The notes: generated from the letters alone by a model not told the origin. A DNA stretch of 64,000 bases from Pseudomonas sp. 7P_10.2_Bac1 (GCF_025465935.1 NZ_JANLNV010000080.1:124001-188000); one strand, 5' to 3'; positions 38,193 to 47,990 are shown, numbered from the stretch's first letter. A program made the numbers and translations.

Positions 38193-39587
38193 TTAAACCT
38201 GCGACTGGGCGCCTTCGAACCACGCCAGCTTCTGACGCAGCAATACCACTTCGCCTACGATCACCAAGGTCGGTGCATGTACTTCATGCTCCGCGACCAA
38301 GGTCGGCAGGTCTTTCAACGTGCCGGTAAACACTCGCTGGTTTGACGTGGTGCCTTGCTGGATCAGGGCCGCCGGGGTGTCAGCCGAACGACCGTGGGCA
38401 ATCAGTTGTTCGCAGATGATCGGCAAACCAATCAAGCCCATATAGAACACCAGGGTTTGCGCCGGGGCGACCAGGTCGTTCCAAGGCAAATTACTGGTGC
38501 CGTCTTTCAAATGCCCGGTCACGAAACGCACCGATTGCGCATAGTCGCGATGGGTCAGTGGAATACCGGCATACGCCGCGCAACCACTGGCAGCGGTAAT
38601 GCCCGGCACCACCTGGAAGGGAATCCCGTGGGCTGCCAGCTCTTCGATTTCCTCGCCACCACGGCCAAAGATGAACGGGTCGCCGCCTTTAAGCCGCACC
38701 ACGCGCTTGCCTTGCTTGGCCAAGTCCACCAGTTGCTGGTTGATCTGGTCTTGCGGCACCGCGTGATCAGCACGGCGCTTGCCGACATAGATACGCTCGG
38801 CATCGCGGCGGCACAATTCGAGAATGGCAGGCGCCACCAAGCGGTCATACAGCACAACGTCCGCTTGTTGCATCAGACGCAATGCGCGGAAGGTCAGCAG
38901 GTCGGGATCACCCGGCCCAGCACCCACCAGGTAAACCTCACCGGTGGTTTGCGCCGCTTCACCGGCAATCTTGGCTTGCAGCAAACGCTCGGCCTCAGCG
39001 CCTTGCCCGGCCAATTGACGATCAGCGATCGGCCCCTGGAAAACGTCTTCCCAGAAGCCGCGACGCTGCTGCACATCCGGGAACAGGTGTTTGACCTGCG
39101 TGCGGAAACGCGCGGCAAGGCCTGCCAACTGTCCGTAAGTCGAAGGAATCCAGGTTTCAATCTTGGCGCGAATCAAACGCGCCAGCACCGGCGCATCGCC
39201 ACCACTGGACACGGCGACGATCAACGGCGAGCGATCGACGATGGCTGGGAAAATCACGCTGCACAGCGCGGGCGCATCGACCACGTTGACAGGCACACAA
39301 CGACGATGGGCATCAGCGGACACTTGAGCGTTGAGCGGCTCATCGTCAGTTGCGGCGATAATCAGCACGCACCCGTCAAGGTCGGCTTCAACATAGCCTC
39401 GCAATACCTGCTCCCCGCCGCTACTGTTTACCAACTCGCACAGCTGTGGCTCTATCGCGGGCGCAACGACCCGCAGTACCGCACCGGCGTCGGCCAGCAG
39501 CCGGGATTTGCGCAAGGCAATCTCCCCGCCACCGACCACCAGTACACGGCTGCCACGCAGGTTATGAAACAGCGGCAGAAACTCCAT
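38193..39587 (-). CDS. cysG: Siroheme synthase CysG
   Basis: A 464-residue trifunctional enzyme. The N-terminal part (1-about 155) has VLVVGGGEIALRKSRLL and is the precorrin-2 dehydrogenase/ferrochelatase. The C-terminal SUMT domain (about 215-460) begins VYLVGAGPGDPDLLTFRAL and contains RLKGGDPFIFGRGGEE. It makes sirohaem for sulphite and nitrite reductases. The ATG is directly adjacent to the serS stop. It ends the ftsK-lolA-rarA-crcB-serS-cysG run. Confidence 0.97.
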   Translation of the reverse strand: MEFLPLFHNLRGSRVLVVGGGEIALRKSRLLADAGAVLRVVAPAIEPQLCELVNSSGGEQVLRGYVEADLDGCVLIIAATDDEPLNAQVSADAHRRCVPVNVVDAPALCSVIFPAIVDRSPLIVAVSSGGDAPVLARLIRAKIETWIPSTYGQLAGLAARFRTQVKHLFPDVQQRRGFWEDVFQGPIADRQLAGQGAEAERLLQAKIAGEAAQTTGEVYLVGAGPGDPDLLTFRALRLMQQADVVLYDRLVAPAILELCRRDAERIYVGKRRADHAVPQDQINQQLVDLAKQGKRVVRLKGGDPFIFGRGGEEIEELAAHGIPFQVVPGITAASGCAAYAGIPLTHRDYAQSVRFVTGHLKDGTSNLPWNDLVAPAQTLVFYMGLIGLPIICEQLIAHGRSADTPAALIQQGTTSNQRVFTGTLKDLPTLVAEHEVHAPTLVIVGEVVLLRQKLAWFEGAQSQV

Positions 39588-40868
39588 TTAGCCGATGACC
39601 TCGATACCGCCCATGTAAGGCTTGAGCACTTCAGGTATGCGGATCGAGCCGTCTGCCTGCTGGTAGTTTTCCAGCACGGCCACCAGCGTGCGGCCTACGG
39701 CCAGGCCGGAACCGTTGAGGGTATGAACCAGTTCAGGCTTGCCGGTTTCGGTATTACGGAAACGTGCCTGCATACGACGGGCCTGGAAGTCGCCGCAGTT
39801 AGAGCACGACGAGATTTCGCGGTATTTGTCCTGGCTCGGTATCCACACTTCCAGATCGTAGGTCTTGGTGGCGCTGAAACCCATGTCGCCGGTGCACAGC
39901 GCCAAAGTGCGGTATGGCAGTTCGAGCAGTTGCAGTACTTTTTCGGCGTTGCCGACCAGGCCTTCCAGTGCCTCCATCGACGACGACGGCTCAACGATCT
40001 GCACCATCTCGACCTTATCGAACTGGTGCTGGCGAATCATGCCGCGGGTGTCACGGCCCGAAGCACCGGCTTCACTGCGAAAGCATGGCGTGTGCGCCAC
40101 GAACTTGATCGGCAGTGCTTTGTGATCGACGATCTCGCCCGCCACGATGTTGGTCAGCGACACTTCGGCGGTTGGAATCAGGTACAGATCGGCTTCACCT
40201 TCACGGGTGATCTTAAACAGATCTTCTTCGAACTTGGGCAACTGGCCTGTGCCCTGCAGCGCAGGCGCCTGCACCAGATACGGCGTGTAGGCCTCTTCGT
40301 AACCGTGTTCATTGATGTGCAGGTTGATCATGAACTGCGCCAATGCACGGTGCAGGCGCGCGATCGGCCCACGCAGCAAGGCAAAACGGGCGCCGGACAG
40401 CTTGGCGGCGGTTTCAAAGTCCAGCCAGCCGTGCTGCTCGCCGAGTGCAACGTGGTCCTTGATCTCGAAATCAAATGCCTTCGGCGTGCCCCAGCGGCGA
40501 ATTTCAACGTTGTCGTCTTCGTCCGCGCCGACCGGTACCGATTCATCCGGCAGGTTCGGCAGGCTCAACAGAATAGAGTCCAGCTCGCTCTGGATCGCGT
40601 CCAGCTCAACTTTGCTGCTGGCCAGATCGGTGCCCATGGTTTCCACGCTGGCCATCAGCGGCGCAATGTCTTCACCGCGTGCCTTGGCCTGGCCAATGCT
40701 CTTGGAGATGGCATTGCGTTCAGCCTGCAGACGCTCGGTCAGGGTTTGCACTTCTTTACGCTTGGCTTCCAGCGCGTCGATGCGCGCCACGTCCAGCTTG
40801 AAGCCACGGGATGCCAGGCGATCCGCTACGTCCTGCAGGTTCGTACGTAACAGTTTGGAATCGAGCAT
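39588..40868 (-). CDS. serS: Seryl-tRNA synthetase
   Basis: A 426-residue class II synthetase with an N-terminal coiled-coil arm (about 28-100, LEAKRKEVQTLTERLQAERNA) that reads the long variable arm of tRNA-Ser. Motif 2 is CFRSEAGASGRDTRGMIRQHQF; motif 3 is NGSGLAVGRTLVAVLENYQ. Start MLDSKLLRTN is standard. It lies 16 bases downstream of crcB and directly upstream of cysG. No T-box or other leader element is expected in Pseudomonas. Confidence 0.98.
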   Translation of the reverse strand: MLDSKLLRTNLQDVADRLASRGFKLDVARIDALEAKRKEVQTLTERLQAERNAISKSIGQAKARGEDIAPLMASVETMGTDLASSKVELDAIQSELDSILLSLPNLPDESVPVGADEDDNVEIRRWGTPKAFDFEIKDHVALGEQHGWLDFETAAKLSGARFALLRGPIARLHRALAQFMINLHINEHGYEEAYTPYLVQAPALQGTGQLPKFEEDLFKITREGEADLYLIPTAEVSLTNIVAGEIVDHKALPIKFVAHTPCFRSEAGASGRDTRGMIRQHQFDKVEMVQIVEPSSSMEALEGLVGNAEKVLQLLELPYRTLALCTGDMGFSATKTYDLEVWIPSQDKYREISSCSNCGDFQARRMQARFRNTETGKPELVHTLNGSGLAVGRTLVAVLENYQQADGSIRIPEVLKPYMGGIEVIG

Positions 40869-40884
40869 GTCGGTTTCTCGTTTA

Positions 40885-41259
40885 TCAAAGTTTGGTCAGG
40901 GACAGGCCAGCCCAGGTTGCAAGCAGCCCGCCGAATACGCTGAGGGCCGCATAGCCCAGCGCCAATAGCACTTGCCCGCTTTCAAGCAGGCGCACCGTAT
41001 CCAGTGAAAAGGATGAAAAAGTGGTCAAACCGCCCAAGAACCCGACCATGAGCCCAGCGCGGACTTCAATCGGGACTTCCGGACGGATCAAAAATAGTCC
41101 GTAAAGGACGCCAATCAGCAGGCAGCCCACGATATTAACGGCCAATGTCGCGGTATAGAAGTGCTTTGGCCAATTGGCGGTCACCCAGTTGCCCGTGGCG
41201 AAACGCAATAACGTGCCGGCTATGCCACCCACCGTCACCGCAGCGATCAAAGGAATCAA
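40885..41259 (-). CDS. crcB: Fluoride-specific channel CrcB (Fluc)
   Basis: A 124-residue membrane protein with four hydrophobic helices. The conserved channel residues are in GTLLRFATG, TLAVNIVGCLLIG and GLMVGFLGGLTTFSSFS. Dual-topology Fluc dimers expel fluoride. It overlaps the rarA stop by four bases (ATGA) and precedes serS, so it is translationally coupled. No fluoride riboswitch was recognised near it, as expected for an internal operon gene. Confidence 0.95.
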   Translation of the reverse strand: MIPLIAAVTVGGIAGTLLRFATGNWVTANWPKHFYTATLAVNIVGCLLIGVLYGLFLIRPEVPIEVRAGLMVGFLGGLTTFSSFSLDTVRLLESGQVLLALGYAALSVFGGLLATWAGLSLTKL

Positions 41260-42581
41260 GGTTTTCTCCGCTGCAGAGGACTGGCACGATCAAGGGCGGC
41301 CAGGTGTTTGAGCTTCTCGCCAATCTTCAATTCAAGCCCGCGCGGCACGGGTTGATACAACGCCAACGGCTCCAGCTCATCAGGGAAGTAGTCTTCCCCG
41401 GCCGCGTAGGCATCAGGCTCGTCATGGGCGTAACGGTATTCGTCGCCATACCCCAATTGCTTCATGAGTTTGGTCGGCGCGTTGCGCAAATGCAGCGGAA
41501 CTTCGAGCGAGCCGTACTCGGCGGCACTGCGCAGCGCCGCCTTGAAGCCCATGTACACCGCGTTGCTTTTCGGCGCACAGGCCAGGTAGGTGATCGCCTG
41601 GGCCACGGCCAACTCGCCTTCGGGGCTGCCCAGTCGCTCTTGCACATCCCAGGCCGCCAGGCACAGGCTCAAGGCCCGCGGATCGGCGTTGCCGATGTCT
41701 TCACTGGCCATGCGCACCACCCGGCGCGCGATGTACAGAGGGTCGCAGCCGCCATCGATCATGCGGGCAAACCAGTACAGCGCGCCGTCCGGGTTTGAGC
41801 CACGTACCGATTTGTGCAAGGCCGATATCTGGTCATAAAACGCTTCGCCGCCCTTGTCGAAACGGCGCTGGGTGTCACCTAACAAGTTATGCAGCAGGTC
41901 TACGCCAATTTCAGTGTGGTCTTCGGCAAGGTCCGAGGCGTTTTCCAGCAAATTGAGTAAACGCCGCCCATCGCCGTCGGCCGCCCGGAGCAACGTTTCA
42001 AAGCCCTCATCGCTGAGGGTCAGGCCGCGTTTGCCCAGGCCTTTGTCTTCAGTCAGTGCGCGGTGTACCAACTTGCGCAGCGCCGCTTCGTCGAGGCTCT
42101 TGAGCACGTAGACCCGCGCCCGTGACAGCAGGGCGTTGTTCAGCTCAAAGGACGGGTTTTCGGTGGTGGCGCCGATAAAAATCAGGGTGCCGTCTTCAAC
42201 GTAAGGCAAGAACGCATCTTGCTGTGACTTGTTGAAGCGGTGCACTTCGTCGACAAAAAGAATGGTCCGCCGCCCGTACTGGCCGGCTTGCTGCTTGGCG
42301 ATTTCTACCGCCTGGCGGATTTCCTTGACCCCGGCCAGCACCGCCGAGACCGTCTCGAAATGAGCGTCAGAGACTTCGGCCAGCAACCGCGCCAGCGTGG
42401 TTTTACCCACGCCCGGCGGGCCCCAGAAGATCATCGAGTGCAGCGCGCCCTGCTCCAGCGCTTCACGCAAGGGCTTGCCGCGTGCGAGCAGGTGTTGTTG
42501 ACCGACATACTCATCCAGGTTGGTCGCCCGTAGACGGGCGGCCAAGGGTTGGGCAATCGGTGCACTTCGAAACAGATCCAT
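41256..42581 (-). CDS. rarA: Replication-associated recombination protein A (RarA/MgsA)
   Basis: A 441-residue AAA+ ATPase related to clamp loader subunits, acting at stalled forks. Walker A GPPGVGKTTLARLLA is near residue 54, Walker B FVDEVHRFNKSQQDAF, sensor IGATTENPSFELNNALLSRARV. The C-terminal tetramerisation region has GCDPLYIARRVVRMASEDIGNADP. Start MDLFRSAPIAQPLAARLR is typical. The gene lies between lolA and crcB, as in other gammaproteobacteria. Confidence 0.96.
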   Translation of the reverse strand: MDLFRSAPIAQPLAARLRATNLDEYVGQQHLLARGKPLREALEQGALHSMIFWGPPGVGKTTLARLLAEVSDAHFETVSAVLAGVKEIRQAVEIAKQQAGQYGRRTILFVDEVHRFNKSQQDAFLPYVEDGTLIFIGATTENPSFELNNALLSRARVYVLKSLDEAALRKLVHRALTEDKGLGKRGLTLSDEGFETLLRAADGDGRRLLNLLENASDLAEDHTEIGVDLLHNLLGDTQRRFDKGGEAFYDQISALHKSVRGSNPDGALYWFARMIDGGCDPLYIARRVVRMASEDIGNADPRALSLCLAAWDVQERLGSPEGELAVAQAITYLACAPKSNAVYMGFKAALRSAAEYGSLEVPLHLRNAPTKLMKQLGYGDEYRYAHDEPDAYAAGEDYFPDELEPLALYQPVPRGLELKIGEKLKHLAALDRASPLQRRKP

Positions 42582-42607
42582 AGAGCGTTTGAAACCTCGT
42601 CCAGGGC

Positions 42608-43231
42608 TTATTCCTGGATGACATCAGCCCCTTTCGGGATATCGAACTTGAACTTGGAAGCCGGGATCGGATCGTTAGCCTTGACCCCGGTGAACAGCAA
42701 GTCGGTACGCTGACCCACGCTGTCAACCAAACGCATGTTATTGATCAAGCCACCGCGAAACGACAGATTCAAAGAGTCGAAAAGGGTGTCTTTGGTTTTT
42801 GGCTTGAGGGTGAAATCTATCACCTCGCCGGCTTGTTTTGAGGTGATGTCAAAACTTTCACTGATTTTCGAGACATCGCCCGAAAGCAACAAGGCCGGGG
42901 TCTGGGTCAGACGCTGATCCAACTTTTTGATGGTGACCTGCTCCAGGTCCGGATCCCACAAGGTGACTTTCTGGCCGTCGGAGACCATGGTTTGCTCATT
43001 TGGCGCATCGGTGTGCCAGTAGAACAGCCCCGGACGCTGCAAGGCCATTTGCCCTTTAGTGTCCTGCAACTGAGTGCCGCTGCCATCCAGCGTCAACTGG
43101 GAAAAGTTGGCGGTCAGTGTTTTGGAGCGTTCCAGAAGGCTGGTCAGGCTCTGTACATCCGCCGGAGCGGCACTGGCGGAAAAAGCAGTAAAAGCCAAAA
43201 CCGGTAGCAACAACATGCTGACAAAACGCAT
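42608..43231 (-). CDS. lolA: Outer-membrane lipoprotein carrier protein LolA
   Basis: A 207-residue periplasmic chaperone that ferries lipoproteins from LolCDE to LolB. The signal peptide (MRFVSMLLLPVLAFTAFSASA) ends near residue 21. The mature part is the unclosed beta-barrel: LLERSKTLTANFSQLTLDGSG, MALQRPGLFYWHTDAP and FDITSKQAGEVIDFTLKPK. ATG 43231 is chosen because GAGG lies six bases before it; an ATG four codons earlier has no such site. It follows ftsK by about 50 bases. Confidence 0.95.
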   Translation of the reverse strand: MRFVSMLLLPVLAFTAFSASAAPADVQSLTSLLERSKTLTANFSQLTLDGSGTQLQDTKGQMALQRPGLFYWHTDAPNEQTMVSDGQKVTLWDPDLEQVTIKKLDQRLTQTPALLLSGDVSKISESFDITSKQAGEVIDFTLKPKTKDTLFDSLNLSFRGGLINNMRLVDSVGQRTDLLFTGVKANDPIPASKFKFDIPKGADVIQE

Positions 43232-43283
43232 GGATATCCTCATTGATTAGTTGATCCCTGCTCGCGCGCACGCGGCGAGCAGA

Positions 43284-45686
43284 TCAGTCGCGCATTGGAG
43301 CCGGCGCTATCACTTCGCGCGAGCCGTTGGTGTTCATCGCGGTCACGACCCCGGCCATTTCCATGGACTCGATCATGCGTGCCGCGCGGTTGTAGCCGAT
43401 TTTCAGTTTGCGCTGGACCGCAGAGATAGAAGCACGACGGCTTTCGAGCACGAACTGGACAGCTTCGTCGTACAGCGCATCGGTTTCGGCGTCATCGCCT
43501 CCTTCGCTGCTGCCGCCATCAAAACCGCTGCCGGCCTCTTCGACGCCCGCCAGAATGTCATCGTTGTAGTCAGGCGTGCCACGCTGCTTCCAGGCCTCAA
43601 CCACGCGGTGCACTTCATCATCAGACACGAACGCGCCGTGTACCCGGATAGGCAGGCTGGTGCCTGGTGGCATGTAGAGCATGTCACCGTGGCCCAGCAA
43701 CTGCTCGGCCCCACCCTGGTCGATAATGGTCCGCGAGTCGATTTTGCTCGACACCTGGAAAGCCATACGGGTCGGAATGTTGGCCTTGATCAGACCGGTG
43801 ATCACATCCACCGACGGACGCTGGGTCGCGAGGATCAAGTGAATCCCGGCAGCCCGCGCCTTCTGGGCGATACGGGCGATGAGTTCTTCGACCTTTTTAC
43901 CGACGATCATCATCATGTCGGCAAATTCGTCGACCACCACCACGATGGTCGGCAGCTTGGTCAGCAGCGGTGCTTCATCATGGATGCTTTCGCGTTTGTA
44001 CAGCGGATCGCTGATGGGCTCGCCTGCCGCTTCAGCGTCCTTGATCTTCTGGTTGAAGCCGGCCAGGTTTCGTACGCCCATCTTGGCCATCAGCTTGTAG
44101 CGGCGCTCCATCTCGGCCACGCTCCAACGCAGGGCGTTGGCCGCGTCCTTCATGTCGGTCACCACCGGGCACAGCAAATGCGGGATGCCTTCATAGATCG
44201 ACAGTTCAAGCATTTTCGGGTCGATCATGATCAGCTTGGCGTCGTCCGGCCCGGACTTGAACAGAATCGACAGGATCATGGCGTTCACGCCCACGGACTT
44301 ACCGGAACCCGTGGTACCGGCCACCAGCAAGTGCGGCATTTTTGCCAGGTCGGTGATAACAGCCTTACCGCCGATATCATGACCCAGGGCCAGGGTGACC
44401 GGCGATTTGGCATCATCAAACTCAGAGGTCGACAACACTTCGGAGAAACGCACGATCTGGCGGTCTTCGTTAGGGATTTCGATACCGACCGTGGTTTTGC
44501 CCGGAATCACTTCCACCACCCGCACACTGGTCACGGCCAGCGAGCGCGCCAGGTCCTTGGCCAGGTTGGCGATCCGGCTGACCTTGACCCCGGCTGCCGG
44601 CTGGATTTCGTAACGGGTAATCACCGGGCCCGGGTGAATCGAGTCCACTGCAACTTCAACCCCGAATTCCTTGAGTTTGATTTCAAGCAAATGGCCGACG
44701 GCGGCCAGCGATTCAGGGGAGTAATTGAGTTGCTTCTTCTCCGCCGGGTCCAGCAACGAGATCGGTGGCAGCGTGCCTTCAATCGCGCTGTCGACAAACA
44801 ACGGCACCTGTTTTTCTTTCTGCACGCGCTTGCTGGGCTCCGGCGCTTTGGCCGGGGCTGGCGTGATCACCGCCGGCACGTGTTTCTCGCGCTCGGACAT
44901 GTGTTTGCTCAGCGCCTGCTCACGCTCGATCAGGCGCTCCTTGGCCTTGGCTTGCTCACGCTTGTCGGGGACGCTTGGCGCCACGACTTCATTGACGCGG
45001 GTATCAACTTCACGCAACTGGGCAACCAATTGCTTACGCTCATTACGGTCCGACCACCAGCGATTGGCGGCCCCCTGGATCAATTCGAACAGGTCGAGGG
45101 TGATCTTGCCGGTCACGTCCATGACCTTGAACCACGACAGATCGGTAAAAACCGTCAGACCAAACAGGAACAAGGCAATCAGCAGCAGCGTGCTGCCTTG
45201 AATGTTCAGGACATTTTTCGCCAGGTCACCGAGGCTCTCGCCCAGTGCACCGCCAGCGCCTGCGGGCAAGCCGCTGGCCGAATGGAAATGAATATGCGCC
45301 AGCGCCGCCCCCGAGAGCACCAGGAAGATCAGGCCGACCAGGCGCCATGAAAACAGCAGGCCGCTCCACTGCCAGGGCTGATGCCGCTCGCGAAAGATCT
45401 GATAGGCCTTGATCGCCAGCAACATCGGGAAGATGTAGGCGAAATAGCCGAGCACCATGAACAGGATATCTGCACTGTAGGCGCCCACCGGGCCGCCAAA
45501 GTTCTGCACGTCCACTACGCGACTGTTGTGACTCCAGCCTGGGTCGTCCTTACCGTAGGTCAACAAAGCCATCATCAGAAACAGGCATAGAGCGCCAATA
45601 GCGAGCAATGCACCTTCCTTGAGCCGGTAGTGCAGTTGCTGACGCCAGAGTGGAACTGTTTTAGGTGCTGCTGTGGATTTCTTCAA
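43284..45686 (-). CDS. ftsK: DNA translocase FtsK
   Basis: An 800-residue septal DNA pump that aligns chromosome dimers at dif. There are four membrane helices in about residues 25-175, a linker rich in charged residues, the alpha-beta motor with Walker A GTTGSGKSVGVNAMILS and Walker B VVVVDEFADMM, and the winged-helix gamma domain (AVQFVLESRRASISAVQRKLKIGYNRAARM) that reads KOPS. I chose TTG 45686 (then KKSTAAPKTVPLWRQQLHYRLKEG), with AGGA upstream and a match to remembered homologues. A TTG at 45749 would add 21 basic residues. Shorter linker than the E. coli protein. Confidence 0.92.
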   Translation of the reverse strand: MKKSTAAPKTVPLWRQQLHYRLKEGALLAIGALCLFLMMALLTYGKDDPGWSHNSRVVDVQNFGGPVGAYSADILFMVLGYFAYIFPMLLAIKAYQIFRERHQPWQWSGLLFSWRLVGLIFLVLSGAALAHIHFHSASGLPAGAGGALGESLGDLAKNVLNIQGSTLLLIALFLFGLTVFTDLSWFKVMDVTGKITLDLFELIQGAANRWWSDRNERKQLVAQLREVDTRVNEVVAPSVPDKREQAKAKERLIEREQALSKHMSEREKHVPAVITPAPAKAPEPSKRVQKEKQVPLFVDSAIEGTLPPISLLDPAEKKQLNYSPESLAAVGHLLEIKLKEFGVEVAVDSIHPGPVITRYEIQPAAGVKVSRIANLAKDLARSLAVTSVRVVEVIPGKTTVGIEIPNEDRQIVRFSEVLSTSEFDDAKSPVTLALGHDIGGKAVITDLAKMPHLLVAGTTGSGKSVGVNAMILSILFKSGPDDAKLIMIDPKMLELSIYEGIPHLLCPVVTDMKDAANALRWSVAEMERRYKLMAKMGVRNLAGFNQKIKDAEAAGEPISDPLYKRESIHDEAPLLTKLPTIVVVVDEFADMMMIVGKKVEELIARIAQKARAAGIHLILATQRPSVDVITGLIKANIPTRMAFQVSSKIDSRTIIDQGGAEQLLGHGDMLYMPPGTSLPIRVHGAFVSDDEVHRVVEAWKQRGTPDYNDDILAGVEEAGSGFDGGSSEGGDDAETDALYDEAVQFVLESRRASISAVQRKLKIGYNRAARMIESMEMAGVVTAMNTNGSREVIAPAPMRD

Positions 45687-46099
45687 AACGCGTCTTTTCC
45701 TGCGCCTGTGGCGCGCCCAACGATTGATTGACTGCAAAATACTGCTCAATTCGAGCAGGTGACAAGTTCAGACATGAAACTGGACTAGCCTTGCACACAG
45801 CCTTGTAATATGACTCGTCACCCGATGACCAGCCCGCCATGGGGTGCGGTGAGTGTTGTGCAGTTTAGAACAGCTCAAACAGGCGAGCCATTGTACGGGT
45901 TTAAGCCGTGGATGCCACGCTGACGCCCACGGCGGATGTTTCAACATGCGCCAACCTGAGAGCCGTTAATTTGAGCATGCATTGCCTTTTGTGACAAAGA
46001 CTTAAAGCAGCGCCAATACTGCCATGGACGCGCTCGACTCAGACCGCGTCTACGCGGCAGAGTTGCAGCCCCCTCCCCTCTTCTGTAAGACCGATTGCC
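45687..46099. other. ftsK-aat divergent intergenic region
   Basis: About 410 bases between divergent genes. No ORF, tRNA or repeat was seen. In the PAO1 order I recall, trxB lies here; no trace of it is visible. The promoters of ftsK and aat must both be here; I could not place them by eye. Confidence 0.6.
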
Positions 46100-46789
46100 A
46101 TGCTGACCTGGTTAAAACGCGACACCCTGACCTTCCCGCCACTGAAAATGGCCATGCGCGAACCCAATGGACTGCTCGCGGCAGGCGGTGATTTGTCTGC
46201 CGACCGACTCATCCAGGCCTATCGGCATGGCTGTTTCCCTTGGTTCTCCGAAGGCCAGCCGATTCTCTGGTGGTCACCCGACCCTCGCACGGTGTTATTC
46301 CCCGAAGAGCTGCATGTGTCCCGCAGCCTGGCCAAACTGTTGCGCCAGCAACGTTACCAGGTGAGTTTCGACCAGGACTTTGAAGGGGTTATTCGTGCCT
46401 GCTCTGCGCCACGAAGCTACGCCGACGGCACATGGATTACCGAAAAAATGCAAACTGCCTACATCGAACTTCATGCACGCGGCCATGCGCATTCGGTTGA
46501 GGTCTGGGACAACGGCGAACTGGTGGGCGGCCTGTACGGGCTAGCCATGGGCCAGCTGTTTTTTGGTGAATCCATGTTCAGCCGCGCCGACAACGCCTCA
46601 AAAGTGGGCTTTGCTACGCTGGTCAGCCACTTGAAGGCATGGGGGTTTGTTCTGATTGATTGCCAGATGCCAACCCAACACCTGCAAAGCTTGGGCGCAC
46701 GATCAATTCCTCGCGAACAGTTCGCCGATTTTCTGCACAACCATCTGGATCAGCCTTCAACTGCGCAATGGCCCCGTAACGAGAGCTAG
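46100..46789 (+). CDS. aat: Leucyl/phenylalanyl-tRNA--protein transferase
   Basis: A 229-residue Aat transferase that adds Leu or Phe from aminoacyl-tRNA to proteins with N-terminal Arg or Lys, marking them for ClpAP through ClpS. Seen: LLAAGGDLSADRLIQAYRHGCFPW, WWSPDPRTVLFP and GGLYGLAMGQLFFGESMFSR. Length is as expected. It is followed by bpt 65 bases later; both branches of the N-end rule and their reader clpS sit within 5 kb. Confidence 0.96.
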   Translation: MLTWLKRDTLTFPPLKMAMREPNGLLAAGGDLSADRLIQAYRHGCFPWFSEGQPILWWSPDPRTVLFPEELHVSRSLAKLLRQQRYQVSFDQDFEGVIRACSAPRSYADGTWITEKMQTAYIELHARGHAHSVEVWDNGELVGGLYGLAMGQLFFGESMFSRADNASKVGFATLVSHLKAWGFVLIDCQMPTQHLQSLGARSIPREQFADFLHNHLDQPSTAQWPRNES

Positions 46790-46854
46790 GCTTTCGTAGG
46801 CGAGTTTTGCCAGCTGGCTTACACTTAGTTCAAAGTTTTCCCTGAGGGCCAATC

Positions 46855-47562
46855 ATGACCGAGCTGGCGCGCCTGAAGTTTTATGCCACTCAACCTCACG
46901 TTTGCAGCTACCTGCCCGACGAACAGGCGACTACGCTGTTCCTCGATCCCAGCCAGCCGATGGATGTGCAGGTGTATGCCGATTTGTCCGAGATGGGCTT
47001 TCGTCGCAGTGGCGACCACCTTTACCGCCCCCATTGCGTTAAATGCGATGCCTGTACCCCGGCGCGCATCCCTGTTGCCACGTTTGCTCCCAATCGCCAA
47101 CAAAAACGTATTTTCAAACGCAATGCCGACCTGCAGGTCACGGCTGCCAAGCCGAGCTTCACCGATGAGTACTTTGATCTCTATCGGCGCTACATCGAAC
47201 AACGGCACGCAGACGGGGATATGTTCCCACCTAGCCGCGAGCAGTTTTCAACGTTCCTGGTGCGTGACCTGCCATTTTCGACCTTCTACGAGTTCCGCCT
47301 GGACGGACGGTTGCTGGCGGTAGCGGTCACTGACGTCCTGCCCAACGGTTTGTCAGCGGTCTATACGTTCTATGAACCCGACGAAGAGCGTCGCAGCCTG
47401 GGTCGCTACGGGATTCTCTGGCAAATTGCCGAAACTCACCGCCAGGGGCTGCATGCGTTGTACCTCGGGTACTGGATCAAGAACTGCAAAAAGATGAATT
47501 ACAAGACCGAATATCGGCCCATTGATCTGCTGATGAACCAGAGATGGAGCACTCTTTACTGA
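46855..47562 (+). CDS. bpt: Aspartate/glutamate leucyltransferase Bpt (arginyltransferase family)
   Basis: A 235-residue ATE-family transferase. The N-terminal domain has CVKCDACTPARIP, a conserved Cys/His patch; the C-terminal domain has TFYEPDEERRSLGRYGILWQI and YLGYWIKNCKKMNYKTEYRPID. Bacterial members without eukaryotic-like ends use Leu-tRNA to modify N-terminal Asp or Glu, though databases often call them arginyl-tRNA--protein transferase (ate). Start MTELARLKFYATQPHVCSYLP matches the family. Confidence 0.95.
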   Translation: MTELARLKFYATQPHVCSYLPDEQATTLFLDPSQPMDVQVYADLSEMGFRRSGDHLYRPHCVKCDACTPARIPVATFAPNRQQKRIFKRNADLQVTAAKPSFTDEYFDLYRRYIEQRHADGDMFPPSREQFSTFLVRDLPFSTFYEFRLDGRLLAVAVTDVLPNGLSAVYTFYEPDEERRSLGRYGILWQIAETHRQGLHALYLGYWIKNCKKMNYKTEYRPIDLLMNQRWSTLY

Positions 47563-47661
47563 ACCCCTTGGCTTAAACCCTACTTTTCGGGCACAATGCA
47601 CGCCGCTTTTGCCTGGCGCAGTTGCACCGGGCCATTCACTGGACACCGAGGGCTTTACTGC

Positions 47662-47880
47662 ATGTCGAAAGAAGACAGCTTCGAAATGGAAGGCACTGTC
47701 GTCGACACCCTGCCCAACACCATGTTTCGTGTGGAGTTGGAAAATGGGCACGTCGTAACCGCGCATATTTCCGGCAAGATGCGCAAGAACTACATTCGTA
47801 TTCTTACCGGTGACAAAGTGCGCGTCGAACTGACGCCCTATGACTTGAGCAAAGGGCGCATCACCTACCGCGCTCGTTAA
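47662..47880 (+). CDS. infA: Translation initiation factor IF-1
   Basis: A 72-residue OB-fold factor that covers the ribosomal A site during initiation. Start [29 protein letters not shown] is the usual one; the longer frame to 47596 is not needed. Length and sequence are almost invariant in the family. It follows bpt by about 100 bases and ends in a strong terminator. Confidence 0.98.
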
Positions 47881-47895
47881 TCAAGTCAATACAAG

Positions 47896-47920
47896 ACGCC
47901 CGGCTCTGCCGGGCGTTTTT
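47896..47920 (+). terminator. infA terminator
   Basis: ACGCCCGGC / GCCGGGCGT hairpin with a short loop and five T's, 15 bases after the infA stop. Confidence 0.9.
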
Positions 47921-47957
47921 GTTTGCCTGAGATATGACGAACGCCTGCCCTGACTCC

Positions 47958-47988
47958 AGGAGCGAGCTTGCCTCGCGATCTCTTGATC
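47958..47988 (+). repeat. REP-like element, single copy
   Basis: AGGAGCGAGCTTGCCTCGCGATCTCTTGATC, a copy of the same word as at 29207, 38105 and 62172, with CTCTTG in place of CTTTTG. It lies between infA and clpA. Confidence 0.85.
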
Positions 47989-47990
47989 TA

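Noticed and set aside
38355..40850. 831-codon plus-strand frame opposite cysG and serS
   Set aside because: Spans two real genes on the other strand and has no domain; a shadow.
43251..45350. 699-codon plus-strand frame opposite ftsK
   Set aside because: Shadow of ftsK; His-rich, low-complexity composition typical of antisense translation.
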